In this document: positions 34,284-44,700 of the stretch, piece by piece
Position numbering within the stretch: the stretch's first letter is position 1
Layout of the letters: every line of letters starts with the position of its first letter
Source: Zelopaecilomyces penicillatus
Lineage: Eukaryota > Ascomycota > Sordariomycetes > Hypocreales > Pseudodiploosporaceae
NCBI GenBank assembly: GCA_005765155.1
Contig: VCCP01000004.1
Location: forward strand, 62,001-126,000
DNA length: 64,000 bases
Reading direction: 5' to 3'
Made by a program: the position numbers and the translations under genes
The notes under the pieces: model-generated
Databases searched by the model: none
The model's input: only the letters and a program-made list of their open reading frames with translations
Told to the model about the DNA's origin: nothing

Positions 34284-35763
34284 ATGCACCATCCAGCACT
34301 CATCGCTGCCTTGACGGCCAGCTTGGCCGCTCTGCCGGTCGCGCAGGCAGGCATCTACACCAAAAACTCCCCCGTCCTGCAACTCGATGGGCGTTCTTAT
34401 GAACAGCAAGTTGTCAAATCAAACCACACTTCTGTAAGTTTACTCATTGACTCTTTGGATTCTCCCTCGGCATGAACAGCTCAGACTCAAGGTCAAGACC
34501 TGAGTGAGCGTGATGATGAACACGTTGGCTTACACAGTCCTACAGATCGTCGAGTTCTACGCTCCTTGGTGCGGCCATTGCCAGAGCCTAAAGCCAGCAT
34601 ATGAAAAGGCCGCCAAGAACCTCGATGGCCTCGCCAAAGTGGTTGCCGTCGACTGCGATGTGGAAACCAACAAGCAGTTTTGCGGCCGCATGGGGATCAA
34701 GGGATTCCCGACACTCAAGATTGTTCGGCCCGGCAAGAAGTTTGGCAAGCCCATCGTGGAAGACTATCAGGGCGCCCGCACAGCTTCTGGTATCACTGAG
34801 GCCGTTGTGAGCAAGATTAACAATCACGTTACGCGCCTGACGGAAAAGGACCTCACTGCCTTCCTGGCTGGTAGCAAGCCCAAGGCGATCCTGTTTACGG
34901 AAAAGGGCACCACCAGCGCCCTGTTGCGGAGTGTTGCCATTGACTTTTTGGATGTCATCTCAGTGGGACAGGCTCGGAACAAGGAGACAGCTATTGTGGA
35001 CAAGTTTGGTATTACTTCGTTTCCTAAGTTGGTGCTCATTCCTGCCGATGGTCAGGACCCAATTACCTACGACGGGGAGCTGAACAAGAAGGACTTGGTT
35101 GAGTTCCTCAAACAAGCTGGAGAGCCTAACCCCGAATCTTCGCCATCAAGCGGCAAGGCCAAGGCCAGTAAAGAGGGCAAACCCAGCAAAAAGACGGAGA
35201 CAAAGTCTTCCAAGCCAGCCAAGGAGGCTGAGCAGGCGCCAGAGGAACCGACAGACACGACCACCGCTGCTAGCCCCGCGGCTACCACCATTGCCATCAC
35301 CACCATCACCACACATGAGCAGCTGGTAGACTTGTGCCTCCAGCAAAAGTCTCAAACTTGTCTTCTTGCCATTGTGCCTTCTGAGGCTTCTGAGACAGGC
35401 GACAAGGTAGTCTCATCCCTGTCACAGCTCAACACCAAGTACATCAACGGAAAGAGGCATCTCTTCCCCTTTTACTCGGTCCCCAGCCAAATTAAGGGCT
35501 CAACCTTGCTGAAGGAAGCGCTCGAGCTGACCAACGAAGTGGAGCTCATCGCCATCAACGCCCGCCGCAGTTGGTGGAGACAGTACAGTGGTGACTTTAG
35601 CGTTCATAGTGTTGAGGCATGGATCGATGCTATCCGAATGGGCGAAGGGACAAAGAACAAGTTGCCAGAGGGAATTGTGGTGGAGCCTGTCAGCTCGTCC
35701 GCCAAGGATGAGCCGACCAAGGCACCAGAAGCGGAAGAAAAGACGACGCATGACGAGCTTTGA
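34284..35763 (+). CDS. ER protein disulfide isomerase (MPD1/P5-like, HDEL)
   Basis: This is a two-exon gene, 34284-34433 and 34546-35763, with a 112-nt intron and a 455-aa product. It has a signal peptide of about 22 residues and one catalytic thioredoxin domain with APWCGHC (Cys59/Cys62). A second, redox-inactive thioredoxin-like domain follows at about 145-255 (FGITSFPKLVLIP). Next come a charged Lys/Glu/Ser/Thr linker at about 260-320 and a third weak thioredoxin-like region. The C-terminal HDEL is the ER-retention signal. One CxxC plus HDEL is the MPD1-like arrangement, though the protein is longer than yeast Mpd1. It should catalyse disulfide formation and isomerisation of secretory proteins, which is relevant to the cysteine-rich secreted proteins nearby. 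An upstream UPRE-like site suggests UPR control. Confidence 0.92.
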
Positions 35764-35934
35764 GCGAGATGACGTCTTTCCAACATGTTGCCAAGCTGGA
35801 GGATTGTGCAATCTGGGCGAATATGTAGTGTAGTTGCCAATCTTATAATACTTGCCTGCTTGTGGGCAACCAGAATAACAACGCAGTCAAGCCACTGTAG
35901 TCGTTGCAATCGCATGCCACGTCGCCGTAGTTAT

Positions 35935-36816
35935 TTATTCGTCCAACGACACAATCATCGTGTCGCTCTTCGCGGCAGCTCCCTCGCGAACCATTTTCTT
36001 CCCCTTTTCCTTGACAACGCCATCAAGGAACTGCCTTACCTGCTTACATCCATCCAAGCAAACAACAAGCATGCCCTCCAAACGGCTGACCTGCACTCGA
36101 CTCTCGCAGACCAACACAGCCACTCGATCACTATCTCCCAGCGTCGCAGCGGTAAGGAAGGGAAGCTCCTGCTCCTCCTGTGTGTTGAGGTCCAGCAACG
36201 GGTCAGCCGTGTCGTCACCTACAGCATATGACGAGGTCGAGCCGGCGGTGCAGGCTGCGATGTAGTCGGTCATGGGAATGCCTGCGTCGATGAGCGCGAG
36301 CGTAGTGGCATTGAGGAGCGCTGCGAGGAGCGAGCCGTCCTGAGATAATACGTGAAGAGAGACCGTAATAACTGAGTGAGGGAACAGATGCGTGTGAAGG
36401 TTCGAAGCTAGTGTCTTTGCGATTGTGATTTCGATCTCTTGGATTCGTCTAGAATGCGACCATCATGATTAGTCTAAAGCCGAGAAGGAAGGGGGGTACA
36501 AATGTATGACTGCCTACTTGTCGTTGCCAGCCCTCTTTCTGCGATCAACACTTGAGAAACCAGCAATAACCACATTGACGACAATGGACGCCGTGTCCCG
36601 CTGTGTGGCCTGACCACCTCCACGGCGCTGTTGCTGCTGCTGCTCAGCGGGGCCTGTGACTACGCACATGACCTTGGTGTGGCCCATCTCAAGGTAGGAG
36701 GAGCCGTCTACGGCATCCTGGGTGTGGATCTGGGCATGTAAGCGACGAAGTTCGTTCCATCGACGTCCATCTACGCGCAACAGCGCCAGCGAGTACGTTG
36801 ATGTGTCGAGAGGCAT
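35935..36816 (-). CDS. SKI6: exosome core subunit Rrp41/Ski6 (RNase PH fold)
   Basis: This is a two-exon gene, 36816-36518 and 36448-35935, with a 69-nt intron and a 270-aa product. Diagnostic parts are LLRVDGRRWNELRRLHAQI near the N-terminus, GSSYLEMGHTKVMCVVTGP, and after the intron RIQEIEITIAKTLASNLHTHLFPHS and VLSQDGSLLAALLNATTLALIDAGIPM. These are the RNase PH-family signatures of Rrp41. In eukaryotes the subunit is catalytically silent and helps form the nine-subunit RNA-channelling ring in nucleus and cytoplasm. A Gln-rich insertion (EQQQQQRRGGG) around residue 60 is the only oddity. It lies tail to tail with the PDI gene (171 bp). Confidence 0.93.
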
Positions 36817-37731
36817 GATGAATGGGCCGATGGGTGGGTGAGAGAAACGCTCGTTTGGTCTGCTAACGCGCGATATCGACCGTTACTTTTAATGCGGCGT
36901 GCGCAGCTCGAGTCTTTCGTAGCGTGAAGAGAACACAATGGCGAGGTTTTTGAGGGTCGCAAGCTGGGGGGGAGTAGGGCGATGATTTCTTAGACCGTGA
37001 GGTTGTGTAGAGAAATTTCGGGAGGGGTGCGTGGAGTTGTGGCGGCGGTGGCTGTCCCGAGTGACCCTAACCCTGCCAATCCCATCTACGCCTACCCTAG
37101 ATGATGTGGTTTTACGTGATTTTGGCAAGCAAAAACATGACTTGTTATTCAACATGTGTATGGCATCTTGTTTGTGACTGATGGTGATTTTGATGGAGTT
37201 GAGATTATTTTCCAAAAACAACTAATAGTTGACGCCTGTTCTGGATTTCCATGCACCACGTATAGAACTTATCAACGCGCCGCATCATGTTTCCACTTTC
37301 TGGAATGAGAAGGAAGCACAAAGGCATCATTTGTTGTTTGTTAACTGCGAGTAAGAACTCTAGGTACTTAATAGGCTGCTACAGTCATTTAACTCACCGT
37401 TTGGTCATACCTTGGTGAGTCCCTACGTTTATGACTTCCAAGGACGTCCTGAGTTCCCAAAACTAAACGCTAATCTTTGGCATTCTCAAGGTAGATTCCG
37501 ACTCTATCAATTCTGTTGATTTCGTCTCGGACATATTTCTGTCTGAGAACGGTTCTATTAAACGTTGCCCTGAAAAAAACATCTCCTTTTGTTCCAAATC
37601 GAAGAAACCCATCCACTGCTGTAGGTCGCAGTTGCATCACCCCACCACGTATATGAACAAATTGCGCATTATCATCATCCACAACCCGTCGTGCCATTGT
37701 TGTTGCGATTTCTTCATAACATAAAGCCATA
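36817..37731. other. intergenic region
   Basis: This holds the 5' flank of RRP41 and the 3' flank of the small secreted protein gene. A minus-strand frame at 37,470-37,874 (134 codons) is open but overlaps the secreted-protein gene in another frame and has no signal peptide or domain. I treat it as chance. Confidence 0.4.
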
Positions 37732-38046
37732 TCAGGCAGTTTTACAACGCATTGAGGAAAATCCGCGGGGATTTCGAAAGCATTGACCATGTTTAGAACT
37801 TCCGATAGCAAACCCCTGACAATTGGCATCTTCAAAGAAAAGACAATCGCATATTTTAAACGGACAGTCGGCAACGCTGATGCCCTGTGAATCCTTCCAT
37901 TGGTATCTGAAGCAGCTGAAATCCGTAAATGGAGAAACAGAGGTCATGAGTTTTGTGCACCCCTGATCGGCATAGTAGTTGATCTTGAGTTGGGCGGCGG
38001 CAGCTGCCGTGGCGAGTGAGGCGATGACCAAGGGTGAGAGATGCAT
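37732..38046 (-). CDS. small secreted cysteine-rich protein (copy A)
   Basis: This is an intronless 104-aa protein. A signal peptide spans 1-18 (cleavage near AAAA|QLK) and the mature part begins QLKINYYADQGC. Eight cysteines lie in the order C..C..C..C-D-C..C..C..C. The paralogue at 55,240-55,563 has the same eight cysteines at near-identical spacing and the same openings (MH-x-SP, QLK-x-NYYA) and ending (SM-x-C). No domain name is recognised; size, secretion and cysteines fit a fungal effector-like or surface protein. A TATA-like CATATAAAC lies about 140 bp upstream. Function is unknown. Confidence 0.8.
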   Translation of the reverse strand: MHLSPLVIASLATAAAAAQLKINYYADQGCTKLMTSVSPFTDFSCFRYQWKDSQGISVADCPFKICDCLFFEDANCQGFAIGSSKHGQCFRNPRGFSSMRCKTA

Positions 38047-39171
38047 TTTATTGAAAAGAGGTGTGGTTTTGGGTGATTCGTTTCAGGGGGTTTTCTTTTT
38101 GGGGGGAAAGATACATGTGATAATATATTGTTCTTGTACTACTGATGGGACGGAAACGATACGAGTTTAGCGTGCCAATGGCTGTTTATATGTCTAACGG
38201 CCCTGGTAGGAACTCATCTTTCTTATACATCAATTTGTAAGAGACTAAGAAGTGACACAGCATGAATCTGTAATGGGGCCTTGCATGCATTGCAACGCTA
38301 CACCTACAGCTCGTCCTATGTTAGAGTTGAGAAGTCAAGCCAATGATATTTTATCGTACATCATGACATTGTGTTTGGTAAACCATCTACACGGCTTTCT
38401 GCTCATGAGTTTTCCTGTTCTCCTTAGGAAGATGGCATTTGCGGCTGTAAAAGTGCATTGACATTATGACAAAGATTGGTGTAAACATTGTTATAAATAT
38501 TGTTTGTCAGCGCAGACTCTTTCCTGTCAAAGTATCAAAGCCAGCCCACCTGGCTCCTCTATCGCCTTGACTAAAAGATGCTTCTTGTCTCAGTGGGAGC
38601 TCCGAGCCGGCTCGGCCTTGGGCGATTTTGTTGGCATTAACCAATTATTGCGGCTAATGTTGGGCGTCTGGCGAGTCAGTGCATAGTCAGACCACGGATC
38701 ATTTGATCAAGATGTCTCATTCCAGCTATAATAACCGACTTTCTGGTTGGAGCAGTCATGATTCTGTCAGCAACGTCTTTGACTTACCAAGGCATGTGAT
38801 TATGTGTAAAGACACCACGTGTAGATGCTGTCAGTATGTGGAGCGTGCGCCCCTGCGCCCGTTGAATGAACTAGACTTACTATGTAGTAGTAACGGTTTA
38901 TTACCAAATGTATCGCCAACTCGTATTACAGTGATGGGTTTGCATGGCCTCAATGTTGATTTCTACATCATAATAGATGTAGATGTGGGATAAAATGGCT
39001 CGTTTGTAATTGTAACCTCTGGTATGCAATGCACCTTGGCATAACATGGCCATAGGTCCTACTATATAAGAGACGCAGCGGCTCTACGTCTGGTCAATGT
39101 TTAGCCGACCAAATCAAGCCACCCCGAGACAGCTTTTACTCCCTTACTCCTCCTAAAGAGAAATTGTCAAC
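38047..39171. promoter_or_regulatory. divergent promoter region of two secreted-protein genes
   Basis: No gene is seen in 1.1 kb. TATATAAG at 39,063-39,070, about 105 bp upstream of the ATG at 39,172, is a good TATA box. A second TATA-like site serving the minus-strand gene lies near 38,183-38,192. Strong TATA boxes on both sides suggest inducible expression. Confidence 0.45.
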
Positions 39172-40056
39172 ATGGTTTCTATGCTACCTTTGTTATCAGC
39201 CGTCGTGTTATCCTTGTTCTTGGGACGAGGTCTTGGGGCTACTTATAAATGTGGCAAGGCCAGTGGTCCCGGGTTTCAACTCACTCCCCTCCTGGACAGC
39301 GCAACTGGACAGGTGAAATCCTGTTGCTATTCATGCGGCAAAGACAAAAAGCGACCTGGCTCAGACACATGCTTGTCCCTCGGTGTCGCGGTGCCTCCAG
39401 TTGAAGGGAGCTGTATACAACGACCCATTGGAAATAAATGTTTTGACGATCTCCAATGCAGCAACGGCGGCTGCGTCGACAATGTTTGCCGGGCTGTGAG
39501 TGGTATCGGTCCCTGCAAGGCGGATACCGACTGCTACCCTCTCAACAAGAACCAATCGTGTTACCAAGGACAATGCGGCATCAAAGTTGGAAAAGCATGC
39601 ACCCTACCTAGGGATTATTGTACCAAAGGGAACTTTTGCCATTACACAAACCCAACCATGAAAGCTGGAATTTGCCGGCCGCAGAACAAACTTGGAGACG
39701 ATTGCAATACCGCAGACGATTGCCTCACTCCCTTGGATACCCTGTTGTGCCGATCCGAGCTATTCAAGACGAAATGCGAGAACAAGAAGTGCGTTCTTGA
39801 CCACCGAGCCGTGTGCTATGCAAGCGGGCAATGCGGCAAGGGCCTCACCTGTGAACAAAGTGTCACTTGCGACACTATCAATAACGCTCTTGAGGCAGCC
39901 GGGCGGAAGTGGCTTCCTGACCATTTTCCCATCGGCTTTTGTTTGAGCCCGCCGTTTGAGGAGAACCGTGATAGAAACTTTGGAGTATGTGTGTTGAAAT
40001 CCGACAAGGGCGTTGTGACACCTGGTGCACAATGTGTTGTTGAAAATGAGGCATAA
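39172..40056 (+). CDS. secreted cysteine-rich multi-repeat protein
   Basis: This is an intronless 294-aa protein with a signal peptide (about 1-22, ending GRGLGA). It has about 30 cysteines arranged in repeated small disulfide blocks of the kind C-x3-4-DC-x(n)-C-x2-G-x-C, for example CFDDLQCSNGGC, CKADTDC with CYQGQC, and CNTADDC. Such blocks recall EB/Dickkopf-like cysteine modules, but no family can be named by eye. No membrane anchor or GPI signal is apparent at the C-terminus. The related layout of the 287-aa protein at 56,526-57,514 suggests both belong to one broad class of secreted Cys-rich proteins in this island. Function unknown; extracellular. Confidence 0.8.
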   Translation: MVSMLPLLSAVVLSLFLGRGLGATYKCGKASGPGFQLTPLLDSATGQVKSCCYSCGKDKKRPGSDTCLSLGVAVPPVEGSCIQRPIGNKCFDDLQCSNGGCVDNVCRAVSGIGPCKADTDCYPLNKNQSCYQGQCGIKVGKACTLPRDYCTKGNFCHYTNPTMKAGICRPQNKLGDDCNTADDCLTPLDTLLCRSELFKTKCENKKCVLDHRAVCYASGQCGKGLTCEQSVTCDTINNALEAAGRKWLPDHFPIGFCLSPPFEENRDRNFGVCVLKSDKGVVTPGAQCVVENEA

Positions 40057-40561
40057 ATTTGGGTTGTATATAATAATATGGGGATATATACACTTTCTTT
40101 TCATGAACGATACTTATCCCATTGTAGGTATTATTCAATCAGATGAATGACTTTGCGAGCATGTGGTTTGCATACCGTGCCAGTCAGTTGACATTGCGCG
40201 AACGGTGATATGTAGTGGATGATTTGCTTGAATATGTCTTTTTCAAGACTGTCTCATCACACACGTCTCTTCAGCAAATGGGACATCCATTCTGGAACAC
40301 ACTGTCAAGGTTATAAGGTACACCGCAACTGCTTTACCTGAAGACATGAAATTTTATGCAACATCGCATCGTTAGAACTCGTAAGATTAATCAATTTGTA
40401 GCTGTTACAACCCGCTCTTAGCATCTGGATTGTTGAGAGTACAACAACTCCCCTTTCCCCCTATTGCTAGTAACTGATCAGGATTCACTGTGTTTTTTCG
40501 TTTGTCTCGTTGTCATCAACAAAAAGCAATCAGTTGAGTAACGAGCAAAAAGAAAGGCAAA
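40057..40561. other. intergenic region
   Basis: These are 3' flanks of two convergent secreted-protein genes. The sequence is AT-rich and no coding frame is supported. Confidence 0.5.
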
Positions 40562-40897
40562 TTAATCCTTTGAAGTCCCATCCAAGTTGCAGTCCTCTTG
40601 GAAAAGAGTGCTGAATATGTCTAGGTTACTACACTCGCAATCCGCAAGACATTTGGCCCTCATCTGTCTGCATTTCAGCATCCCTAACTTGCACTTGGCA
40701 AAATCATCAACGCATTCGCTGTCGCACAGATCGAGCTAAAGTTGCCAGAGCATTAGCCTAGTATCCACGGCGGCCGGTCTCTATAAACCAAACTATGGTA
40801 ACCTGGGTTGAAAACTCACAGCGACCTCACGCCTTTCATTCGACAAGGCGCACCCGAGCCCAGCGTATGCGATTAGCATGATGATTGTGAACTTCAT
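40562..40897 (-). CDS. 83-aa secreted peptide with paired CX3C motifs
   Basis: This small two-exon gene comprises 40897-40820 and 40735-40562, with an 84-nt phase-0 intron (GCT|GTGAGT...CTTTAG|CTC). Residues 1-17 are a signal peptide (MKFTIIMLIAYAGLGCA). The mature peptide of about 65 residues has eight cysteines: C30, C34, C41, C48, C55, C59, C61 and C75. The CDSEC and CLADC elements give two CX3C motifs 20 residues apart, with cysteines every seven residues between them, and the segment is rich in Lys/Met/Leu. This looks like a disulfide-stapled helical hairpin. The spacing recalls alpha-hairpinin-type peptides, but this is a pattern match only. Antimicrobial, protease-inhibitor or effector roles are all possible. 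Confidence 0.72.
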
Positions 40898-41752
40898 CTT
40901 GAGAAAAAGAAAAGAAAAAAAATTGAAGGGGAAGACTTTGTTTTCGAATTTAGGTTGTTAATTGCAGGGCATGACAGTGTGAGTAGGAGATGTTCTATCT
41001 GGGCTCCTACTTATACTTACCTTTGGCCCTTGTTTGCTATGACCTCTCTTTTGCATTTGCATTTTTTCAGGTGTTGTAGTGGTGTCTTACCCATGATATC
41101 AGCCTTCCCAAGTCCCCAGCAACCTAAACTCCCGTTTACACAGAAGCTACAGCTGTCGCGTGTCTATCACATGCCATGTTGTTCATCTTCTTAAATCTTG
41201 GCCCTAAAAAACCAACAAACGCTACAATCGTCTGGTCCTGGAAGCTGAAAACAAAATAGACATTCAAACCCATAAAGATAAAAGACAGTCATGGTGTCTG
41301 GTTAGCCTCACCGATTATTCACCAAAATGCCGATAACCCATAAAATTACACCAAGACATTCATCCTTCTCCAGTGATAGGGCAACTAAGGCAGCCATGAG
41401 ACATGTCCAGGAAGATGATGTAATAGATAACCACGTCCATGATGTAATTGGTGTCTGCGTAGTTACAACCGACAGTCATGATAACTGCTATGTACTTATT
41501 CATATTGTGGAGGCACGAAGAGGCACCACTGTTATTCTATAACTGTATTAAGCTAAAGGGCAAAACTGAAGAATGAGTTGAGAAGGACATTAATATATTC
41601 AGATACTATTCATTTATCATAATTATGTATTTCTAGTTCTAGAGATTCATTTATTCAACCACTAAACTAATATGCTTCTCGCATCTATTGTCGGTCATCT
41701 AGAGCAGACTGTCAGACCCGTGGTATCTGCATATACACCTAATAATAAGCAA
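40898..41752. other. intergenic region beside the NRPS pseudogene
   Basis: This region includes the promoter of the 83-aa peptide gene and the 3' flank of the NRPS pseudogene. Low-complexity AAAGAAAAAAAATTG lies at about 40,908-40,926. No gene is supported. Confidence 0.5.
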
Positions 41753-44700
41753 CTACACCATATGTTCGCAACAGGTGACCAATTCGTGCAGCAATGCCGC
41801 AACAGTGTCATGAGAGTAGTGAGCACCACTTGCAGCAACCTCAATATGCCACTGGTCTTCTGTAGGCTTTACAAATATGGAGACACAAGCTGTATCACTT
41901 GAAGGTTCGGCCTCATGGACGTTGAGACACACGTCTATTCCGGCCACATCAGCTTTGTGTTGGTCAATGTCCTGGCATTGAACCACACAACCATAATCTG
42001 CGGTGTTGTTGGGCCAATTTGTGCAGTGTTGGACAATGTCGTTGAAGTTTGTGGTTTCAAAGGGCAGACTCTTGGTACGCTGCTTCTGAATCGAGGCGCA
42101 TGACTCCAAGAGAGACAAACTCGGCTCCAGACGATGCCGGACCGGGACGCAGTTAATGCATGGCCCTACTACTTGTTGCAGTTGCCCGGGAAGTGTTGAG
42201 CGACCTGTGACAATGAGGCCAAAGACAACATCTGTAGACCCTGTCACGCTGCTGAGCGCATGAGCACAGGCGGCCACAAACATGGACGCAGCTGTGCTGG
42301 AGTGAAGCTGGCGCGGTCTTGACACGGTTGCCTTGAATTGGTGCTGATTGATTCAGACAGACGCCGACAGATTGTTATCCGGAGTTGTTGGCAGCTTGGT
42401 AAGCCCAGCGTTGTCAAAAAGAGACGTCCAATATCTCAAGGCACCTTGTCGACGGAGAAGATTGTGTCTCACATAGCCAGCGAACCTTGGCAAATATGGC
42501 TGTTGAGTCCCCCCATTGTATGCTGCTGCAAAGAGTTTGACAAGAAGCCCAAGACTGACGCCATCGTATTGGGCATGAGACAGGCGAAATAGGAGACGTC
42601 GCTGACCATTGCGTCCGCATATGATGGAGAATTGCGTCATCAATGCGCCAATCTTCTGAAACTTGGGACGGTCCTCATCAGAGAGCTTTTTTGAGAACAT
42701 GTGGACATCTTCTTCATTTGTTTCATACACCGTGATAGGCGGCGGCTGCCGAGCACTGCTCATTACGACTTGCAAGGAATACCCACTCTCCAGACGAACG
42801 AATACTGTTCGTAATGAGTCGGCGCAATTGAAAAGTTCCAAGCAACAGGTTTGCAGTAGTTCAACGTCGCTATGATCCGGGAGATCAAAGTAAAAGTAAT
42901 AACAACGGCCATCCGGGGCTGCCAGGCACTGCTCTTGCCAGGACGTAGTTGGCAGAAGGTCAAAAATATCTTCCACCGGGACGCCCAAGATTTCTGCCGT
43001 CTGTTGGTGGAGGTCTGCTGGCTGTTGTTGTATGTTGCTGCCCCCTACTGCCAGGAGCGAAAGAGGCATCGGGTCTTGATAGGAGTCCGACTCCGTCTGC
43101 GTGATAACACACGCCTGGTCGAGTAGTCGCGGATGCTGGAAGATGTCGCCCACTGTCAGAGCCACGCCCTCCTCTCGCGCTGCCCCAACCAGTCGCATAG
43201 CCCCGATGGAGTCGCCACCGATCCGCAAGAAGCTATCGTCTACCCCGATGCTATCAGGGTCCATGTCCAGCACCCGCGCCCAGAGTCTCTGCAGTCTTGT
43301 CTCGTTCTCTGTGCTAGGTGACCGCCGAGTAGGCCGCGATGGCTGAAGCTCTGCAAGCTGCTCGAGGGTCAAAGAAGACCCTGTTTGCCGAAGCCGTCGC
43401 CGGTCGGTCTTCCCCGTCGCTGACACTGGGATCCGTTCTACTGGTATATATGCGCTGGGGACCATGAATGCTGGCAATGTCGCTGCCAGCTTCTCCTGGA
43501 CATGGGCTGTTGCTTGCCTCATTGCTGCATTGTTATCCTTGACATGTCCGACCTCGATAAACGCAACCAACGTCGGGCTGTCGCTACCAAGCGGCGTGAT
43601 GACCTCTGCCACGGCTAACCCTAAGCCGCCATCTGTTGTCAAATGTTTCTGCACATGGTGTTCGACCTCGCCCAGCTCCACCCGCTGCCCTCGCACCTTG
43701 ACCTGTGCATCCTTTCGGCCAACAAACACGAGGCTGCAATCCTCGTTGTACCGCACCAGGTCGCCGGTTTTGTAGAGCCGTCCCCGTCGGCCGGCCACTG
43801 CAGTTGTCGGACCCCCCCTTACTAGCCAGGTCGGGTCTTGGATGAACACTGAGGCTGTTTGATGCTCATCATTCAAATATCCTTGACCCACGAGCGGGCC
43901 CTCTATTAACAATTCTCCAACACAGCCCACAGGAACCAACCGTTCATGATCGGCCGCGTCCACCACCCATGTTGTAGCGCCTACACCCTTCCCCATGCTT
44001 ATATCCTCTCCTCCCTGGCCGACCTGGACCTGTCCGAATTGAACCTGTGCGATGGTAGCTGTCACTGTGCATTCGGCAGGCCCATACGTATTGAGCAATG
44101 ATCTTCCCACGCTGCCCCAGCGTTCCATATCGGCAGCAGTGGAAAGTTCACCACCGAGCCCCAATATCTGGAGGGGGGGGAGTTCTCCCAGGGTCCACCA
44201 TCCGGGCCACGGTGGGAGTCAATCTGGCAGCATTGACATCCAACTGGCACATGGACTGCTCAATATTGCCTCGGCGATCATCCTCGCTCGGCACACAAAG
44301 ACAACCCCCGGCATACAGGGTCATGAGTGCATTTGACCAGGCCACGTCAAAGGCATACGAGGCAAAGTCATATACCCGTGATGAAGATGTTAAACGGCGT
44401 TGTTGTTGGTGCTTCATCGTGCTGCTTGCATTTGCGTGTGAAATAACTGCTCCCTTGGGTACTCCAGTACTGCCGGATGTAAAGATCAAGAATAATGTAT
44501 CCGATGGCTTGATCGATGGCAGCTGTATTTTAGCGGTAGATGAGCTTAATTGAGCCAGAGTATCATTGTTCACAACCACAATACTGGTGGTGTTCTGCTC
44601 AAGTTGCTCGACAAGCTTCTTAGCCGGTTGTTCATTTGCTGAAGATGTAAGTAAATAACCAGGTGCCACTTGAGAGATAATCATTCGCAAACGCTCCTCC

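Noticed and set aside
37060..37080. CCCTAACCCT resembling telomeric repeat
   Set aside because: Only one and a half units, embedded in ordinary sequence between housekeeping genes.
37470..37874. 134-codon minus-strand open frame
   Set aside because: It overlaps the secreted-protein gene 37,732-38,046 in another frame, has no signal peptide, domain or splice partner, and the overlapping gene has a clear paralogue.
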